The position numbers were made by a program, and so were the translations under genes. A DNA stretch of 64,000 nt. It comes from Actinernus sp. WN-2022 (Eukaryota; Cnidaria; Anthozoa; Actiniaria; Actinernidae). The notes beneath the pieces were generated by a model. It was not told the origin of the DNA and searched no databases. It saw only the letters and a list, made by a program, of their open reading frames with translations. Location of the stretch: the NCBI GenBank assembly GCA_030867875.1, contig JAOWCC010001634.1:38645403-38709402 (forward strand), given 5' to 3'. Of the stretch, positions 47,601-59,600 are shown one piece after another; position 1 is the stretch's first letter, and each line of letters opens with the position of its first letter.

Positions 47601-50600
47601 AACAATAGGAGATATTGTAGTTGAGTCTACGAATAGCAGTTTCAGCGGTATTGACCCGAACGCCTCACTTCAATGTAATGAAGCGCCATTGAAACCATCA
47701 TTCTTACACGACACCAACACCCTCCTAAACAAGCACGACTAATTTAGATACACAGTTTGAATAGCGCTTCATTACATTGAAGTGAGGCGTTTGGGTCAAT
47801 ACCGCTGAAACTGCTATTCGTAGACTCAACTACAATATCTCCTATTATCATTACTATGAATTATATATAGAATCTTACATTCATAATCCAGTAGTACATT
47901 ATAATCTGCGGTCGGAAATGCCGGATTTTCTATTTTCCCCAATGTAATTATAACATCGCCGTGGGTTATACGTTGTCCGGAATATTACATTCGGAAAAAT
48001 TAAACCGGAAAGTCTTCCTATGCGAATAAATATTAAGCTCGGAATTCCTGAACTTGCTTTACTGTTCATATTACAAATAAAGCTTGAATGATGGCGTACA
48101 AACGTAAGAGACAGCAAAAAAAACTAATCTTTTCCGTTGGATGTACATGTAATTGGTGTGAATTCATGTGCGCTTCGTCCTAGCTGTTTCCCCGTGACTG
48201 TCATGCATTCTACAGTTGTTATAACCAGTAACATAGACTTGCTCCAAGTCGAACTTGCTGAGTCACTGGGTAAGTGATTACTGGGGTATACAGAAATACA
48301 ACACACGCCAATTTCTTTACTATAATAAGCTATTCACATTTTTTTCGTTCACGGCTTGGACAATGGTTGAGAAATGGCGTTAATTCCTCGAAACAATAAA
48401 CATTATTAATTCGTGATCCTTCTTGCATTCTGGTTGCTGTTTACTTTCGTTACTTTAAAATGTATAGAGTTTTGTGTGAAAAGTTCAGGAACATAACCGT
48501 AACGAAATTATAAGGACAAGCATATTTCCAAATTACATTTTTTTTTACCAGTAGAGAAATGCATTTAAATTTTGTAAAGTTTGCAAGTGATAAACATTTG
48601 GCCCCGATGATGTAGTTGAAAGGGATGTAGTAGTCCTGATAATATCTTGGTATATTAAAGAGATAAGATGTCTTTTTTATGAATCAGAGACTAATAAAAT
48701 ATCCCTGAATTAGGTCAATTTGACAACAAATGTATCCTAAAGAATCTGGATCCTGTTACGTTGTTGCTCACAACTCAATTCTTTCTTTTTCATAATTTCG
48801 ATTTTTGTAAAAATTGCGGAGCTTCGCCGGAGTCATCTTTATTTACCCGAAGATACTTGCAGTAACTATTTGATTGACGTTTTTTTTTATGCTTTAACCT
48901 TTTTACTGTTGAATCTCCAACCTGCCAGTTAAACAGAAGATTAATCTTGTCTTACAAGCTTTTGGACAGGATAATATACCCTAATCAAAGATTCTTATCT
49001 GATAAATGTACCACCCCCTGAGCAGAGAATGGATTGCTCATTTAGATAAATTATGTTATCATTTTGTAGGGTGATGTCCAATTAGCAAGCTTTTTCCTCC
49101 ATAGCGATCTTGATTCTCCATATGGTAGACCTCAAGTGGGGGGTAATCATGTGTATATGGTTGTGGTTAAAAAAAAAATTGGTTCAATTTTTTGAAAAAC
49201 TAGTTCAAACTTTTTTAACCAGTTCAAATTTTCTAAAAGGGAAGTTATATTAACTGATTTGGGTTTAGAATAGTTCACATGATTATCGAAGGAGGATTAT
49301 AGTCTGTGTTAGTGATTTGCCCCTAAATTAGTGACTACATGTACATATATGTAGCTCTAAACACCCTATATTAGTGACTAGCTCTAATCACCCTAAATTA
49401 GTGACTAGCTCTAATCACCCTAAATTAGTGACCAGCTCTAAGCACACTTAAATTAGTGACTATTTTTGTTACTCTTTGACTTTATTGTACTTTAATAATG
49501 AAAAATCAAAGTCTCTGCAAGGAAATACTCGTGTACTCAGGTGTATAGACTTGCTACAAGTCGGCCTCTGAGCCTCTTAGAACGAGCGCGATGAAGCGAA
49601 GGCGGGAAATGAAAATCTTGCTTTAAGAGAAGCGAAGGCGGGAAATGAAAATCTCGTAAGCGAAGGCGGGAAATGAAAATCTCGTTTTAAGGGACTTTGA
49701 GAAAGTCTATTAGGTGTATTGTTCACGTAATTATGCAGACAATTGCGAAAATCCATAAGAATCACTTTTATCAATGTAAGGCACAATGGTGCTTGCCGGT
49801 GAAGTGGTTTTACTATGCTTGTAATCGGTTTTTGTTGGGCATGAGAACAGCTTCCCTAGAAATTCTTCTAAATATAAAGTTAGAGGTGAAATCCTATTAT
49901 CTGGTTTTCTTTTAGTTCGGTTTTAACTCTAGAAGTGGGGAAAACCAAACCGGCTTTTATAATCATGCAACTCAGCGAAGTCCGACTTTGTTAGTAGTGC
50001 GCATACGCGAATATAATTTAGTATGGAAATTGTTACTAGTCCCCTCTCGGTTAAGAAAAGCTACTCTGTGGTGCAGTTAGTAAAGCTCTGGTCTTCCAAG
50101 GCATTCTTCCAATTGAAGGGTTGCAGGTTCGAGTTCCACTACCGGTGAACGAAAAGTGAAACAAAAGCAAGTAGTAATGATGTGTAATTAATTAGTGATT
50201 TACTAAGTTGTGGGGGGCTAGGGAAGAGAAAGGGGTTAGGGAGAGGGAATGGTGAGTACCATAGAGAGGCAGGGGAGAGTGGTCATTTTTTTGCAGGGGA
50301 GGGGTGGGTGGATTTTCTTTTTATATCTTCTCCCCCCCCCCCCCCCCACACACAAAAAAAAACTAAACCCCCTTTCATTTCGTGTCAAAACTAGGATTTT
50401 TTTGGGTCATAAAGCGCTATTGAGGTGACTACTAATGTGGACTATCTGTTCTTTTCTTTTCAGGTAAATGATATCGATTTAACTGATGCTAGCCATGCGA
50501 AAGCAGTGCAGGCATTCAAGGATTCTACCGAACCTTTGTGTATTAAAATTCAAAGAAAAGTGGACAAACATATTGAATGTTTGAATAAACTCATCTCGAG

Positions 50601-53600
50601 TGGTACACAAACTGAGATTATGCCGCACGATGTGGATACGGATAGTGGAATACATGATAGATATAGTCCGAGACAAGATCTTCTTGCCCTTCAAAGATCA
50701 AAATCCCTTGACGATGGAACGAGCAGTTCTGAGTGTTCACATCGGAGAATAGACTCGAGCAGGGACGACCTCGAGTTACCAGAATTTAGAGGCGCGTTTC
50801 CATTCTCAAGCGACCTATCTAATACCTCGATGATTTCCCAGGATGGAAATCCCATTCCTCAAGTTACTGTGGTAGTTAAGGATACAAATTATGAACGTAC
50901 ATGTATGACAGATGAGAATGCTAATTTTAATTCGGGTAGAGGACAGTCTTTCGTTACAGCTGCGTCAGATCAAGTTTTCTTCGATGAAGAATTGGATTAC
51001 GAATATGAGGTGAGAAAACAGAGTTGGGAGGTTAATCACTAGTTTATTCCCACGACTCCCGAGTTATTTGCTGAACTTCAACAGAGTCGAAAATTAGAAC
51101 TGTCGACGTTTTTTCAGCAGGGATCTCTACAAGTTTTTATTTATTTATATTATTAATAGAACATACATTGTACTTAGACACTATCAAAAAAGCAAATAAA
51201 ACGCCAATCAAGTGATCTAAAGCAGTCTAAAGGCCGTCATTTTTCCAAGCTCACATTTCGACGTTCCATTCGAATTTATGCTTTGCAGGAAATAGCACTA
51301 ATTAAGTATAAAGTCAAGTAATTATTGGTAAATGCGTTTTAAAAGAGTTCATGGTGTGATATAATTTCCTAATTCTATAAATTTCCCGTTAATACAAACC
51401 GATTCCTCGAATTATTTTAAACAAAGAAACTATTTTATGGTGAAATGTTATCCTCCAACCCATTAGGCATTACCCATTTTTTTATTTTTTTATTGCATAA
51501 AAGTTTTTAATAATTCTTCTTTTCTAGCCGGCTCGAGTAAAAGAATTTTCAAATCCCGAAGCCGAAACCAATATTCCGGAACCTTTTTGATCTCCAGAAT
51601 TACCAAACACATGCATGTACATGTTTATAGGTACTTACAAATCTCTTCAACTTGGTTTTCCAGGAAATAACCTTATGGCTTGGAACCGGAGACATAGACT
51701 TGGGATTGACTTTCTGTTGTGGCGAGGAAGACGAGTCGGCAGTTTATGTTTGTGAGGTAAATACAGCTCTTCCTCGATTATCTTCCAACTGTTTTACGAC
51801 AGATGTACTGATTTACTCTTGGTTTATAACTTAATCGAGTTCCTTTGGTAAATAAAGAGATGTAATTGTAATAACACGTTCACTTTTAGCGACGACATTT
51901 GATTTTGTTCGTTTTGCCACCGCGGCAAAACGTCACGCGCATGCGCTTTTGACGAGCCCAGCGCGCGCGTCCCGTCAGTTTCCCGCCTAAACTAAAAGAA
52001 AACGAAGCAAGCACGGTGTTTCTAATTTTAGGCAACGTATATGCAATGTTTCGCGGAAAACAAGAATGCTATAAAGCCTAAAAGCTTAACAGGTTCTTAA
52101 TTCGTAATTCACTGTGAGTTTACATAGTTATAAAATGATTTACTGACAGGTCCGTAAAATGTGCGCATGTCCAGTCAGTGGTAGAAATCGCAGTTCTAAA
52201 TGATTTCTGTTCAGAAAATCTTCAGAAACTCGACACAACGCAGCGGTCTAACGTCTACGCATTCGTCAAAAGTCTTGCAGCAACAACTTATTCCAAAACA
52301 AATTCAAAGCGAGCCGGCGGCCGTCATTGTTCACACACCCGTTTTCAAACCTTGAGAACTTTTTTGTTAAATTATGAAAATAATTTGTAAACTCACAGTT
52401 TGAAGTTTGTTCAATTTCCCGTCGACTGTGAAAATAAAAAGCTTAACTTACACGTATTTTTCTTAACTTTTTGGGGTAGAAGTTCACAAGCCGAGTTTGT
52501 TTTGAAACGCCGGGTTGCTGTAAAATGTTTTAAGGAACATTTTGCGCGGGAAATTCGCGCGGCCGCCCACCAGACTGATCGTAATACGCACGCGCAGACG
52601 TTTGACTGCTGTGTGGGTGTTGTTGTGCACGTGTGTAAATGCACGCGCTTTTTCCAACAAGAAAATATCCAAACATTATAATTCCTGTGCCGCAGTTTCA
52701 CTTTCTGTTAAAGAATGCCAATCAGGATTAATGCTTTGCGAGCCCGTGTTTACATTTGAACCTGATAGAAAACCGTTGCAATCGCCATTTTCGTACTGGT
52801 TTTCTATTGTTCAAGCTCGCAAAGCATTGATCCTGATTGGCATTCTTTAAATCTAATGTTTTTTTAACAGATAGAACAAGGATCGGTTGCTTATTTGGAT
52901 GGAAGGCTTACGTTGTGGGATCAAGTGTTGAAGGTATGAAGATTGCATTGACCGTTCCTATGAATAGCCCTGTTTAGTGACCGTCGACATATGCTTAGTG
53001 CCCCACTTAACGTTCACTGGAAGTTTAGGGGGAGAGTGATATAGACGTGGACGTTAGTGTGGGGCATTAAGACCAAAACAGTTCTGAGAACGAGATTGGA
53101 CAAAACCATGAGCCAACATGGCGTCCATGGTTTCTGAAGTTGAAGCTTCGACATAGATTACAGAACCAACCAAACATGGAGATGTTTCCATAGACCAGGT
53201 AACGAGAAAACAATCGATCGATACTTGTCCTAAACTTCTTATCGATTACATTCAGTGTCATTTTCGACTGAAGTGTAGGTACTTTTTATAGTATCGAAAG
53301 GTAACGACAAAAAGGGTGGACGTTAAGGGGGAGGGAGGAAAAGGGGGTCCGACCTTTACGCCCAGGGGACGTTAAGCGGGACACAAAGAGTATGTCAACG
53401 GTCCCTTTTACGACAAGCATTTTGGGCACGGCACTCGTAACGTTTCGGTTCACGTGTCAACAATTATTATCGGCACGGCACCCCCTATTTTTGTCGTGTG
53501 AATTGTTCGGCCGTGTACGCGTGCCCAAAAATGTAGGAGTTCCGAGACCCTGTGAAAAGGTAGTCTGGGTCTGCTTGTTTGGAGTGCCGTGCCCAAAATG

Positions 53601-56600
53601 CCTGTCATGCTTAATTCGTTCTTCGTAAATTAAAGGAGCTTCTTTTCTCGTTCTGTGAATTCATAATTTGTATTTTTTCTTAATTGTTTCTTGAACTAAA
53701 TGGACCTCGGTAAATAAGGATCCGGCTCATTCTCATCCCTGCAGTCGAAGCAGCTAGCTTAACGCCATTAGAACACAAAATTAAATTATCTTCAAACTCT
53801 GCCATAATAGCAGTCTTTCAGATCACTTTTCTTGTTGAAAACAAAACAAATAACCTGGCCAAGCTCGTCAGAGTTACTGAGTTTATAAATATATTTAGCC
53901 TTTGCTTTTGACTTCGTTTCCATTAAGAAGCTTTTATCGGAAATGAAATAAAATCTACCTCCATACCCTCCCCCATCAATCAAACCTCGTTTCCCCTTTC
54001 CTTTTAATGAAAAATAAAGAGTCGTTTTAGCTTGGCCCGGAGTTGATCATTTCCTTCCCCACATTAACCTTCTGGCAGATTGAGAATCCCCATCGGTAGA
54101 GCTTCCTACAAGGTGGCCTAATACTGCCTCCCGCCCGGCTTGATGACCCTTCGCGAAACCAATCCGATTATAAATAGTTGTTACTTTATGACTCTTACAA
54201 TTAGGGGAGGTCGAATGTTTTCCCGAGATCAAGATTTGCCATAAAAATGATAAATGCACTTTCTTAAGTAACTTTGTTACATTTTTCCTGAGGTTGGCTA
54301 TAAAAATGATGAATGTACTACTTTAAGTAAAAATGTCTCGTTCCTTAGGAAGATAAATCTGCCTTTTAGTGCACCGCTCTTCAGAGTAAGCCATTCGAGT
54401 GCACTTAGAATTGTTCTACAGAATTTGGAGAACTCGAGATTGACAATTAATTATTTAAGTAGCGTTTTCTTTGTTTTTAAATTTCTGCAAACGAATAGTA
54501 ATAAATTTGTCTAAGGAACAGTCTAATTCGAAATATGGATTTCCCACTTCATATATAGGCTTTACATTTTATTCCAGAAAAACCTTTGTTTTGCAATTTT
54601 TTGGTTTCCATCATGCAACGGCAAAGGGTACGACAACACACACCTAAATTTACCAGATGTTTATTTCACTATAAATAAAACTAAAGCCCTGTTTACCTAC
54701 AAACACTTTGGACACTCCTGACTTTTAGGTTCGCGTACCAAAAGGGCACAGCACTCCCTATTTTTGTCGTGTAAATGGAAATGTTCCCGGTACACGTGCC
54801 CGTAAATATAGGAATTCTGAGACCCTGTGATAAGGTAGTCTCGGCTCGCCTGTTTGGAGTGCCGTGCCCAAGTTAGGAGTGCCGTGCCAAGATGTTTGTG
54901 TATACCGGACTTTAATGGCAGACAGCAAATTTCGAATTCATTGCATGCAAAATGCCCAACTCTCTAGATTTTCACATGGTTAACTCGTATGCTCTCATTC
55001 CAGATTGATAACTTCCCTGTCACACACATAAATGACATAGAGCCTCTAGTATGCGAATCATCTGAAACGATCAAGTTCTTGGTGGCGAGACCGGCTCAGG
55101 AGGTAGGGACAAGAGTTTAGTTGTCGTGCGGTATTCTGCACGGGAAGATTTCCTTGCACCACATGGCGTACAATATTGTGTCTCGCACCGATTCGAAAAG
55201 CTGTTTAAGGTTGGCCCGCGGGTTAGTGACAGCCGAATGGGCATCATAGAAATTCGCACAGTTTCAACCAAACGTTTTTAGTTGATCATAGAGATTTTTT
55301 GGACCATATTTTTTGGATTTTTTAGACCTGATATTAAAGAATAGTAAATACAAAACAGGATTCCAAGATGTAAGTGCTTCTTTCGACCTCTTATTCTTTT
55401 TACGTAAAATGCGAAAATCTTAAACTTTTACAGAATGATTAACTAACCCATTAGCTTTGTTGGGAACGAGTTCCAATAAAATGGCGACAGAATGGAGATT
55501 TCTACAGCAAAACATAAAGATATGTTTCCACAAAATATTATGTTCTCCAATTTCCATTCCATAGAGTTTATTGAAACTCGTTATCAAACAAACGCTCAGG
55601 GTTAGTTAATCGATAACAGCATTTTTTTTAAATTTGCCTTCTCGTTTAATTTTGAAAACGATGTTCGCATGTTACGTAAAAGTAACGGGTCGAAAGAAGC
55701 ACTGTCTCACATCTCCGAAAATATTACGTATCGTGGAATTCTGTTTTGTGTTTACTATTGTTCAATATCGGGAAATACATGGTCCAAAAACCTCAATGAT
55801 CGGCCAAAACTTTCCGCAAAAAAGCGCGAATCTTTACGATGCCCATTCGGCTGTTACAATACCCGCCAGCCACGAGGGTGGTAATGCAATCAAACAAACG
55901 TCAGTAGAAGCTGCAATGTACTCTTTTCCTTTTTCTTAAATAAAACATCCTTTTTGATTTTTTTCCATGCCAAAGTTCTTCATGTCTTTATTTTGTTACC
56001 GATTCTGCCATTTTAAATTCGATTGACATTTCCTATAATCCTTGGTGCAAGACGAAATAAAATTTAAAAAAAGAGTGATTTTTGAAGTCATCTTATTAGC
56101 AGCCAGTGATAAATTAGCAACTCTCCTGTCGTAGTAAAGGCTGGTTCTCATATAATCGTCCCGATCGCTTGATTCTTTTATTCTGTATATTCATTTACGC
56201 TTCGATCCACACCGAACAAAAGGTTCAAGCGATCGGGACGATTATATGAGAACCGGCCCTAAACAGATCGAGAACTGAAGCGACCATATAAAAATATTAT
56301 TTATGAAGTACATTTTAAACAATGAAGCGATAGTCACTTTCGTTTTTTGCTCTGACGAAGGGCTAACGCTCGAAACGTCAGCTGCTACTCGCTTCTCGCG
56401 GCGGTTAGCATACCTTAATCGACTTGGAGTTGATTATACGACTCTCTAATTTCAAAAGTGACTCCATGGGTAGAACAACCCCAGCAAAATATATCGTAAA
56501 ATTCAAAAATACTGTGCCGGCGTTGTTGGATAATTAGATTGACTTAAACTAAATGGACATGGCTTCCACATGTCTTAATCTCGCCTTATGTAGCAAGATT

Positions 56601-59600
56601 GAAAAGAACGTTTTTAATTAGACACACGAGACTAATTGCTGACCGAAAGCATTTCAAGACTTCACCGATTTCCCGCAATGGAAGTTTCAACAAAAATCGT
56701 AAACACGCCGACTCCTTCCGTGTTTATAATTCGTAAGATAAACATTGTGGATCTTTTATTGCCATTGATTAACGTGGCTGTCAAAAGATTTGACCATTAT
56801 TTTGGCCTTGGATAATATTGAACGTAAACAAAGTGCTTTTTCATCTGTTTGAATATACACGAGTTCATTAGATTAATTGGAGGTCTCTTCTTTCTTTGGG
56901 TAATCGCCATGTATCAGTAATATTATATTAGCTTGCGAATGTATACTAATACCCAAAGCCTGTACACCAAGGCTTTGAGATAAACGGTAATCGTGACCGT
57001 TTTAGTTCTCGCTGGTGTTCGTGCCTCTGTTTTGTAGTTTTTTTGCTGTTTGCAGAAGGTGGAATGAAGGAAATACGTTTTGTGTTGTTAATTAGTCGAA
57101 GCAGGTTGTGCTTGCCGACGTTTTTAAGACATAATTAATCAGGTTTCATCTTTTTCTTGTGCCATTGTTGAATTGTTGCATTGCTTACTATGCCAGTCTT
57201 GTTCACTCTTCAGAAAGAAACTAAAAATCTTCCGTTAATTTTTCGGTGCAGTGGCGGCGGCGGCAATCGAATTTATTAAGAAATGCCGACATATTACAAA
57301 TAACACCATCTGTCAATCTTAAAAGGAGTTGTCTTTTTTGCTGTGTAGCTTCGTGATTAACTAACTCGGATCGATCGAGCTAAATATTGGCTAATTAGAG
57401 TACGATACATTAGCTAACTTAAATGATGGAAGCCATAGTTTCGTGCATTTCTGTATGCGCAAAATTCTGCAGCTCGTGCTTTTTCAGTTGGCACAGTGCA
57501 GTAATAGGGAGTACAGTGCGAATTAAATTGGCGACACAGGCTAGAATCGCATAGTCACAGCTGAATCGCACTTGTACGTTTACGAAATCAGACGCTGATT
57601 GGTTGAGAGGATTGGTGATTCAGAGTGGAATCACCACTAAGCTACGCCCGCTATTTATAACTTAGCAAAATATCAACAAAAGTACTAAATATTCAAGTCA
57701 TTCATTGGACTGTGCGATTCACGGAAAATCACATGCCTGACGAGGTTATTCTACCACAAATTGCACTCGGGTTTTTTTCCTCCTTAAAACAATGATCAGA
57801 CTTTCCAAATACACGTGTAAAAGTTTTGATTGAATTGGCCACATATTTTTTTTATTTTTTTTATTTACTGCAAGTCCTCGCACACCATTATAAATATTAA
57901 ACTAACGAAATGAGCACTCTTTGACATGTCTTTGTGATTTATTTCTACCTACACGACCATTAGTTTTGAAGCTCTAATTGCGAGTTGTTGGTGTGTTTAT
58001 ATGTCATTACATAAGCTTTGTATGGGAATTCACCCTTCTCACACAGCGCCCATGCTGGATAGAAACAATAGATTTTGCGTGGCCTCGCACTGAGCAGATT
58101 CAGAACGAGTTTAGCCCGCAAAAACAAAGGTTTTTATTCTCCTGGGACTCAGCATGGCCGCCGCCGCGTGAGTGGGGTGAATTACTGTAAACGGGGAAAA
58201 TGCACATTTTACCATTATTAATAGGTTAAAATCAAATGAAATAAACGTACGTTTGCTCTATCTATTATCCTTTGTCGTTTATTGGCGATTTGAGCTTTTT
58301 TTTCTTTTTACAGATAAAGCAGTGATACGTTTATTTCATCATGTTTGATGTAGTGACCTATTAATAATGGTAGGAGTCCATATATCTCCTATATTAGCCA
58401 TTTCGCCGTCCCCCATGTGAAAGCCATACGTTCTCTTATTTTTGCGCATTTTGAAAGCTCGCCACGTTTTTATTATCAAACCAATCTTCCTCGAACTCGG
58501 TAAACTCGCTACTTTTAGTGTGATCTTTCTTGTGATGGAGTTCATTTCCTAATAAGATTAATGTTTGACACTCTGTCGCAGTCCCTTCCTAAACTCCGAT
58601 ATGGCTAATAGCTGTCACGGCGTTTTCACAAGTTGGGCTATTTTTAGATCATTTCTCCCGCCAATTAGTGGGTTGCACCGCCTAGTACGCGGGATGGACG
58701 GTCCTGGTTATGGACTCCTGTAATGGTAAAATTCGTAATTTTCCCCGTTTATAGTAATTCCTATACAAAGCCTATATACTGACATACACATAGGAACACA
58801 CCAACAACTCGCAATAGGCAGTTTGCATTGACTATAACTACCAGAATCCTTCACGCTGATGAATTCGAAAAGGATTCCTGTAGTTGTATTCAATAGGCGT
58901 AATATAGTGCAAACCGGAAATTAGAGCTTGGGTTGCCTGTGACACGACAAATTCTTTTAAAAACGTGATCAGATTTAATGTGCTGACAGCGAATATCGGT
59001 CGTCCTGCCAAAAACTAACCGGAATGCGCCTCGTCTGCGTCGTGCGGTCAAACGTATTTTGAGCAAGGCTGCATGTACTCGTAAAGATACACGAGCTTTG
59101 GCACTAACCCAAACCCTACACCATGTCTCCCACTATACGGTTGCTGCTTATAAGGTCTTAATTTCCGATGGCGACGGATGCCAAAAAAAAAGGATTATTT
59201 TCAACTGCGGTTAACATCGCTGGCAAGATTTGTGGCCAGTATGTATAAACTAACACAGTTTACGGCTATTTATAGGTCGAACCAAACATTGCTCTCTATT
59301 ACATTCGTTTATCCTCAGTGCGAGATCTGTCTTCGCTCTTAAAATTCACAGGAAACCACTCAGCTCCGATGTCAGATTTTTTCACGACGTTCCGCGGTTA
59401 TTAAACCTTGGCCCTGAAATTATTTCGGCAATTGAGGGAATTCGTGTGATTCAAAATGTTTGATTTTTGGTTAATTTACTATCGTTTCTATAGTTTGGCT
59501 TTTTGCTGTGGACTAGAGAAATATAGAATCAATGATGCATGTAGTTATGCTGCCACAAATTAGACCATTTTGTTACCAGTATAACGGTGTAGATAGCCCC

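Larger units (their letters stand above)
39946..50463 (+). other. PDZRN intron 3 (10.5 kb)
   Basis: The longest intron of the gene. No internal gene is supported. From about 41.2 to 45.6 kb it is AT-rich with few CpG and no obvious foldbacks; from 46 kb it carries repeats: 46021-46237, 46302-46415, 47604-47846, 49309-49460, 49594-49684 and a tRNA-like remnant at 50066. Confidence 0.85.
57970..58930. mobile_element. Foldback element with nested insertions in both arms
   Basis: Outer arms: 'agctctaattgcgagttgtt' ... 'tttgtatgggaatt' ... 'actgtaaacggggaaaa' ... 'ttttaccatta' on the left, and the inverted counterpart on the right ending 'caactcgcaat' ... 'attagagctt'. The left arm is split by 58030-58180 and the right arm by 58816-58919. 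A third hairpin (58206-58372) sits near the centre. Confidence 0.85.

Noticed and set aside
49309..49460. CRISPR-like array
   Set aside because: The repeats are directly tandem without unique spacers, in a eukaryotic intron.
50066..50150. Functional tRNA-Gly
   Set aside because: Box spacing too long and no acceptor stem pairing.
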